64,000 nt of DNA, from NCBI GenBank assembly GCA_963715625.1, contig OY970260.1, positions 1,426,001-1,490,000 on the forward strand. Reading direction: 5' to 3'. Position 1 is the stretch's first letter. Every line of letters begins with the position of its first letter. The notes beneath the pieces are model-generated. The model saw nothing but the letters and a program-made list of their open reading frames with translations. It did no database searches and had not been told where the DNA came from. The stretch is from VRUE01 sp963715625. GTDB taxonomy: Bacteria > Actinomycetota > Thermoleophilia > Solirubrobacterales > 70-9. Positions 60,601 through 64,000 of the stretch are shown here, in pieces. The position numbers and the translations under genes were made by a program.

Positions 60601-60787
60601 GGTGGAGATGGTCAACTCGCTCCCGGCCGAAGAAGGGCCGGTCACGCAGAAGAAAAAGAGGACTGCACGGCAGAGAGCGCTCGCCAGGTGCAGGAAGCTG
60701 CACGGGAAAGCCAGGGTGAGGTGCGTGAGGAGGGCGAACCGGATCGGCAGGAAGAGCCGTAACCCCGGCAGGGGGGACCGGCGCTGA
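54680..60787 (+). CDS. Secreted giant NHL/PKD protein with 17 Cys-containing repeats
   Basis: 2035 residues, ATG 54680 with AAGGAGG upstream; ATG 54722 is an alternative start. The signal peptide is GSLLAGLALALALAWAQPAS. The first about 535 residues (NHL propeller and PKD) are nearly identical to those of the 50424 protein. Seventeen repeats of about 84 residues follow (residues 538-1971), each with the pattern GTGSGxVxSSPAGIxCGxxC, a later TCPG and NxCEVTMDAAK, so four Cys per unit. They resemble the divergent InlB B-repeat class. The C-terminus is a basic tail (RQRALARCRKLHGKARVRCV) that might bind anionic wall polymer. No PstS domain is present. Expected to be a long extracellular fibre or adhesin. 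Confidence 0.82.
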   Translation: MFTFLRPPAVTLESMMARTERLGSLLAGLALALALAWAQPASAAPYGQLESWGKFGTGAGEFSSPLMAGVDPSDGSLYVGDLTKESAATEDREYYRIQKLSPSGTPLASVEIPRYSNIPTNTKIVGLWGIAVDPALKRLYVLRGAREKETFGEILATEILVFSTVPEAGKLVPPEGGPSSLPVPAAGAAGLYKPRLIQVDPSNGDLVIMAESKSSPKHVRFQRISSSGVTGKVFVDTADSVRTGTETAFTFTVGPDGTIYTMAGTPKLAGKGHTRAWEVPPSMESIGMVPGFAEAADSEEWSYGFESAGEGTSSPQSALAGGPEIAISPGETLYWKERVTEAKSEELKPGNMLVRGFSLDDLATTVVYGGGEAGKCKIETSPAGLGTVGGKVVVFDYGPLNEEKSLAPAYGPKVRTYGPGGSDCLAPVAKFKANGVEGDVKVKKGDTVSFDASPSELGSGPGKATPGFRRELVWDFGDGSEETIKGEGGGEAPLTASHKYTVAGTFEASLQIRLKNPNYGNPATVSHKVEVEGAVAKEFVLKVSKNGSGSGTVTSSPAGISCGGDCEESYLEGTLVKLTGTPDAGSKAVEWKTCPGTVNGSNQCEVTMDAAKEAKAAFDLQKRLLKVTKSGTGSGKVTSSPAGVDCGSTCEAEYDNGTLVKLTGTPDAGSKAVEWKTCPGTVNGSNQCEVTMDAAKEAKAAFDLQKRLLKVTKSGTGSGKVTSSPAGVDCGSTCEAEYDNGTLVKLTGTPDAGSKAVEWKTCPGTVNGSNQCEVTMDAAKEAKAAFDLQKRLLKVTKSGTGSGKVTSSPAGVDCGSTCEAEYDNGTLVKLTGTPDAGSKAVEWKTCPGTVNGSNQCEVTMDAAKEAKAAFDLQKRLLKVTKSGTGSGKVTSSPAGVNCGSTCEAEYDNGTLVKLTGTPDAGSKAVEWKTCPGTVNGSNQCEVTMDAAKEAKAAFDLQKRLLKVTKSGTGSGKVTSSPAGVNCGSTCEAEYDNGTLVKLTGTPDAGSKAVEWKTCPGTVNGSNQCEVTMDAAKEAKAAFTRLTPKLAVTLAGSGTGSVASSPAGIECGADCTEEYDFGTVVKLTGTPGAGTKPVAWAGCDSIVGSNECEVTMDAAKSVTASFSPLDANPLVVSVEGTGSGTVTSSPAGIECEGDCSEDYAEGTVVKLAGTSGPHTEPVAWAGCDSIVGANECEVTMDAAKNVTATFDLEQRSLAVGANGTGSGTVASSPAGIDCGADCEEKFDFGTVVNLTGTPDPGSKAVEWETCPGTVNGSNECEVTMDAAKEAVATFDVQLHPLAVTVNGTGSGTVTSSPAGIDCGGDCEAEYEDGTLVKLTGTPDPGSEAVVWQTCPGTVNGSNECEVTVDAAKEAKAAFEAQLNLLKVVKNGAGSGNVTSSPAGIDCGATCAASFAEGALVTLTGTPDPGSEAVEWESCPGTVNGSNQCEVTMDAAKEAKATFDVQPLPKHLLKVTKSGTGSGNVSSSPAGIDCGSDCEEEYDSGTLVKLTGTPDPGSEAVVWQTCPGTVNGSNQCEVTMGAAKEAKATFEAQLNLLKVTKSGTGTGKVTSSPAGIDCGGDCSEEYTEGTLVKLTGTPDPGSEAVEWESCPGTVNGSNQCEVTVDATKEAVAAFEAEPAFHPLEVAVNGTGSGTVTSSPAGIECGGDCEEAYLEGTVVKLTGTPDPGSEAVAWQSCPGTVSGENKCEVTMDAAREAVATFEAELAFYPLTVSVDGTGSGEVSSSPAGIDCGSDCEEEYDNGTLVKLTGTPDPGSEAVAWQTCPGTVNGSNQCEVTMGAAKEAKATFDLQPPGTHELKVAEDGTGSGTVTSSPAGIECGEDCTQGYTEGTLVKLTGTPGAHTEPVAWKGCDEVLGDECEVTMGEAREVTATFPLEQHWLTVVKTGAGRGWVASAPAGIGCGGTCLADFDHGESVILTATSGPDTEDVAWLGCDAVVSTNRCQVAIDADTGVTAVFGSTLAPVEMVNSLPAEEGPVTQKKKRTARQRALARCRKLHGKARVRCVRRANRIGRKSRNPGRGDRR
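56543..57802 (+). repeat. Five 252-bp tandem repeats, nearly identical
   Basis: Units begin at 56543, 56795, 57047, 57299 and 57551, exactly 252 bases apart (84 codons each). They differ by only a few bases; the clearest change is GAC to AAC in the PAGVDC/PAGVNC codon in the last two. The other 12 repeats of the same protein are far more diverged, so this block is the youngest part of the array. Confidence 0.92.
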
Positions 60788-60792
60788 ACCGG

Positions 60793-62754
60793 GTGGCCTC
60801 ACTCGCCTGCCTGGCGGTCGTGCTCACCGGGGCCTCCCTCGCGAGCGCCCGGCCCGCGCAGGCGCTGATCACGCCGCCGGTCACGGTCGACGGCCCGTCC
60901 TCGGCGATCGCCGAGTTCGGCGGCGTATCGATGGCAAGCGACGGCACCGGCGGCCTCGTCTACGTCAAATCCGTCGCCGGCGCCCCCCACGTCTTCGCCA
61001 GCCGCTTCCTCAAGGAGGGGGGGCGCTGGAGCGAGCCGATCCGGGTCGATTGGGACCAGCCCTTCGAAGCGAGCCAGCCGGCGATCGCGGCCGGGCCGCG
61101 GGGAGAGCTGCTCGTGGTCTGGGTGACGCCGGTGGCGACGGTGCACGGCCATCTTCGCTACGGCCTCTTCTCGGCGAGGATCGGCCCCCAGGCCGCCGGC
61201 TTTGGGCCGTCGCTGCCGGTCGACCTGGACGTCAACCAGACGGGGGCAGGGGTCAACCCCTCGGTCGCCGCGACCTCCGCCGGCAAGGCGATCGTCGCCT
61301 ACCGGGCGATCACCTTCGACTTCGTCGAATCCCCCCCGCTGGGAACGGCGCCGGTCCAGCTGCGGCCCGGCGACGTGATGGCCGAGATCCGCGTCGCCCG
61401 CCTCAGCGGCGACCGCTGGGCGCGGCTGGGCGCGGTCAACCGCAACCCCGAAGCCTCGATGCGGCCGCCCAGCCCCACCAACGGGCCCGAGGTCGGGGTC
61501 GGGTCGGCCGGCGGCGCGGTCGTCGCCTGGCAGGAGCCCGACCAGACCGGCGCGGCGAGGATCTGGATGCGCCGGATCTTCGGCAACACCCCCGGCCAGA
61601 TCCTGGAAGCGAGCCCGGCGAGCTGGGAGGGCAGGCCGGTCAGCGACGACGCCGACGCCCTCTCGCTCGCGGTCACCCCCTACACGATGGCCCGGGTCGC
61701 CTTCCGGATCGCCAGGGGCGCCGGCGCGCTCGCCGGCCGCCTGCTCGTCAACACGCTGCCGCCGAACTTCTCGGTCACCGCCGGCACGCTCAGCGGGGCC
61801 AGGCTCGCCGACGGGGCGGCCGCCGGCGCCGGCCCGCCCGACGTCGCGATCGCCGAAGACGACAACCGCAACGCGACCACCCGGCTCGCCTTCCTCGCCG
61901 GCTCGCGACTGCGGCAGATGGGGGGGAGCGCCGAAGACGCGGTGAGCGCGGTGGCTTCCCCGGGCGCGCCGCCCGGGGAGCCCGGCGCGCCGCCGGTTAT
62001 CGCCGTCGATCCCACCGGCGGCGGCATCGTCGCCTACCCGGCGCTGGACGCCGCCGGCCGGCAGCTCCTCGCGGTGCGCCAGGAGTTCGCCTCCGGAGCG
62101 GCGCAGGCCGGCCTCGTCTCCGGCGCCCAGGCGGGCCCGGTGGCCGACCTCGCGATCGGCCGCTCCGGCCGCGGCGACGGGCTGATCGCCTTCCTGCAGG
62201 GAGAGATCGGTCGCTACCAGGTCGTCGCCGAGCGGGTCAGCGTGCCGCCGGCGCAGTTCAAGGTGATGGCCCCGAAGCGCTGGATCAGGCCGGGGAGGGC
62301 GAGGCTGCGCTGGGCGGCCGCCCCGAGCGCGGTCGGCGGGGTCTCCTACTCGGTCCTGGTCGACGGGCGCACGGTCAGGGCCGGCCTGCGCCGGCGCGTC
62401 TTCCGCCCCCCTCCGGCGCGGGTCGGCAACGGGGTGCTGCGGGCGCGGGTGCTCGCCACCGACTCGCTCGGCCAGCAGGTGCTCAGCAAGGCGGCCAAGC
62501 TGCGGGTCGACGGCCAGCCCCCGATCGTCAAGGTGCGCTCGCGCGGGCGCCGCGTGACGGTGCGCCTGCGCGACCGCGACTCCGGGCTGAAGGCGAAGGC
62601 GACGAAGGTCGCCTTCGGCGAGGGCGCCCGCGAGCGCGGCGGCTCGAAGTTCCGCTACGAGTATCCGGGCCCCGGCCGCCACCTCGTCCTCGTGCGGGCG
62701 CGCGACGAGGCCGGCAACCGGGTGGCCCGGCGCTTCGAGGTGCGGGTGCCATGA
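60793..62754 (+). CDS. Secreted beta-propeller-like protein
   Basis: 653 residues, GTG start six bases after the previous stop. The signal peptide is LACLAVVLTGASLASARPAQ. The body has repeating blade-like segments: GGVSMASDGTGGLVYVKSVA, QPAIAAGPRGELLVVWVTPV, NPSVAATSAGKAIVAYRAIT, PEVGVGSAGGAVVAWQEPDQ and PVIAVDPTGGGIVAYPALDA. The C-terminal 200 residues are two Ig-like domains with VKVRSRGRRVTVRLRDRDSG. Its stop overlaps the next start. It is probably a surface or exported protein; no ligand can be inferred. Confidence 0.75.
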   Translation: MASLACLAVVLTGASLASARPAQALITPPVTVDGPSSAIAEFGGVSMASDGTGGLVYVKSVAGAPHVFASRFLKEGGRWSEPIRVDWDQPFEASQPAIAAGPRGELLVVWVTPVATVHGHLRYGLFSARIGPQAAGFGPSLPVDLDVNQTGAGVNPSVAATSAGKAIVAYRAITFDFVESPPLGTAPVQLRPGDVMAEIRVARLSGDRWARLGAVNRNPEASMRPPSPTNGPEVGVGSAGGAVVAWQEPDQTGAARIWMRRIFGNTPGQILEASPASWEGRPVSDDADALSLAVTPYTMARVAFRIARGAGALAGRLLVNTLPPNFSVTAGTLSGARLADGAAAGAGPPDVAIAEDDNRNATTRLAFLAGSRLRQMGGSAEDAVSAVASPGAPPGEPGAPPVIAVDPTGGGIVAYPALDAAGRQLLAVRQEFASGAAQAGLVSGAQAGPVADLAIGRSGRGDGLIAFLQGEIGRYQVVAERVSVPPAQFKVMAPKRWIRPGRARLRWAAAPSAVGGVSYSVLVDGRTVRAGLRRRVFRPPPARVGNGVLRARVLATDSLGQQVLSKAAKLRVDGQPPIVKVRSRGRRVTVRLRDRDSGLKAKATKVAFGEGARERGGSKFRYEYPGPGRHLVLVRARDEAGNRVARRFEVRVP

Positions 62755-64000
62755 GCCGCCGCAGTCGCACCGCCGCCGCGAGCCTGCTCGCACTCGGACT
62801 CGCGCTCGCCGCCGCGGCGCCGGCAAGCGCCGGCTTCGGCCCGATCCGCCTCGTCTCCGCGATCCCGCCCGAACAGGCGACCGTCGCCGTCGCGCCCGCC
62901 CTCAGCGCCGACGGTCGCTACCTCGCCTTCCAGGGGACGATCGACGAAGGGCGCGAGGGCGTCTTCCGCCTCGAGCTCGCCTCGGGGGACCTGGCCCGGG
63001 TCGCGACCGGCGGCCCCAACGAACAGGTGCCGGCCCCGAGCGAAGCCTCTGCCCCCTCGATCTCCGCCGACGGCCGCTACGTCAGCTTCACCACCAGGGC
63101 CCAGCTCGATCCGGTTGGCGACCCGGCGCCCGGGACCAAGGACGTCTACGTCGCCGACATGAGCGGGGGACTGCCCAGCTACGAGCTGGCCTCCGCCCTC
63201 GACGAGTCCTCGCTGGCGCTCGGCGGCGACTCGGTCGCCGCCCCCCGCGTCGCGCTCAGCGCCGACGGGCGCCGCGTCGCCTTCGTCAACGACCGCCAGG
63301 TCTACCTGCGCGACCTCGACACGCTCGAGACGACCCTGGTCAGCGTCCGCCGCGACCCCGAAGGCGGTGCGATGGAACCCGGGGTGCCGGTGCCCGAAGG
63401 GGCGGTGTTCGCGAAATTCGAAGGCATGGCCGGCGCTTCGCTCAGCGCCGACGGCACCACGGTCGCCTGGGTCGGAGCTCACCTGCCGGAGCAGGTGCCG
63501 CTGCTCGCCGATGAGAAGGCGACGATCGAAAGCCTCGACACCGGCATCGACCCAAACGACGACTACAACGAGCCGCTCTGGCGCCGCGTCGCCGACGGCA
63601 CCCAGGCTCCAACCCGGCGGATCGCCGGCGGCGGCGACCCGCTCGCCCCCGGCTGCCCGGGCACCGCCGGCACGCTTGCCGAACCCGCCTGCCGCGGGCC
63701 GTTCCCGGCGATCGCCGGCAGTACCCCAGTCGACGCTGCCAGCGGCTGGCTGAGCCGGGACAACATCAACGGCATCCCGCAGCTCAGCGCAGATGGCCGC
63801 ACCGTCGCCGTGATCGGCAACCCGAGCGAGGCGGCCAACGTCTTCCTGGTCGACATGGCCCCGGGGCTGAGCCGGGTGCAGGCGATACGACAGCTCACCG
63901 CGCAGGTTCCGGTTAAACCCGGCCTGGAACACGAAGTGGTGAACGAAGACGCTTACATCCCGCTCAACGGCCACATCTTCGACCTCGCCACCTCCATGAA
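62751..64000 (+). CDS. Secreted TolB/WD40-like propeller protein (partial)
   Basis: ATG overlaps the previous stop (ATGA), so the three genes from 54680 are one operon. At least 416 residues lie in the window and the frame stays open at base 64000. The signal peptide is TAAASLLALGLALAAAAPAS. PD40-type blades recur: APALSADGRYLAFQGTIDEG, APSISADGRYVSFTTRAQLD, RVALSADGRRVAFVNDRQVY, GASLSADGTTVAWVGAHLPE and IPQLSADGRTVAVIGNPSEA. These are the SxDGRxVAF repeats of TolB-like propellers. Confidence 0.82.
   Translation, partial: MSRRSRTAAASLLALGLALAAAAPASAGFGPIRLVSAIPPEQATVAVAPALSADGRYLAFQGTIDEGREGVFRLELASGDLARVATGGPNEQVPAPSEASAPSISADGRYVSFTTRAQLDPVGDPAPGTKDVYVADMSGGLPSYELASALDESSLALGGDSVAAPRVALSADGRRVAFVNDRQVYLRDLDTLETTLVSVRRDPEGGAMEPGVPVPEGAVFAKFEGMAGASLSADGTTVAWVGAHLPEQVPLLADEKATIESLDTGIDPNDDYNEPLWRRVADGTQAPTRRIAGGGDPLAPGCPGTAGTLAEPACRGPFPAIAGSTPVDAASGWLSRDNINGIPQLSADGRTVAVIGNPSEAANVFLVDMAPGLSRVQAIRQLTAQVPVKPGLEHEVVNEDAYIPLNGHIFDLATSM

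Noticed and set aside
51381..60802. Very long minus-strand frames (over 1000 codons) opposite the repeat proteins
   Set aside because: They mirror the tandem repeats of the sense genes, with no signal peptide, start site or domain. The sense frames explain the sequence fully.

Overview
The window looks like chromosomal DNA from a high-GC actinobacterium, probably class Thermoleophilia (Solirubrobacterales-like). This placement is an inference. It rests on pervasive high GC, many GTG starts, four-base ATGA/GTGA gene overlaps, an actinobacterial-type PHO box, tandem winged-helix regulators, and secreted repeat proteins with Arg/Lys/Cys-rich tails. No rRNA or complete tRNA gene is present.

Layout. 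(1) 1-7.3 kb: surface-glycan genes: three sulfotransferases, two glycosyltransferases and a secreted clan-A glycoside hydrolase. (2) 7.4-25.1 kb: an accessory island of small, sporadic genes, namely toxin-antitoxin pairs (VapBC, RelE-type, AbrB/Doc, GNAT-type), an HD hydrolase, a DUF4143 ATPase, an AlbA_2/Schlafen-type protein, an RNase H, a cupin, a VOC protein and tandem winged-helix regulators. Between them lie many fragments: IS3 transposase, VapC, MazE/MazF, ORF6N, Doc, AbiEi, two integrase copies and a tRNA 3' end. (3) 25.1-39.6 kb: a Wzy-dependent exopolysaccharide locus with an FkbM methyltransferase, seven glycosyltransferases, a Wzy-like polymerase, a Wzz/BY-kinase fusion and an AsnB-type amidotransferase. 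(4) 39.6-46.7 kb: a lasso-peptide gene cluster, all on the minus strand and mostly translationally coupled. In transcription order it is HprK-like kinase, ABC ATPase, ABC-2 permease, second HprK-like kinase, B2 protease, C cyclase (frameshifted near its end), a 53-residue precursor that no long-ORF search would list, B1/PqqD-like leader-binding protein, LuxR-type regulator, glycosyltransferase. (5) 46.8-48.4 kb: a WbaP-type initiating sugar transferase. (6) 48.8-64 kb: plus-strand secreted proteins. These are a PstS-like phosphate-binding protein behind a three-unit PHO box, a 1377-residue NHL/PKD/repeat protein that ends in a second PstS-like domain, a 2035-residue relative with 17 Cys-containing repeats, and two beta-propeller-like proteins, the last running off the window.

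How they fit together: regions 1, 3 and 5 would build, sulfate, polymerise and remodel a capsule or exopolysaccharide. Region 4 would make and export a lasso peptide, probably with kinase tailoring. Region 6 looks like a phosphate-responsive cell-surface set.

A 43-bp palindromic repeat occurs four times at gene 3' ends in the glycan and lasso regions and keeps its stem through compensatory changes. At least six genes carry a single frameshift, so base-level indels (real or from assembly) should be checked before any of them is called dead. All function calls come from reading the sequence; no database search was run.
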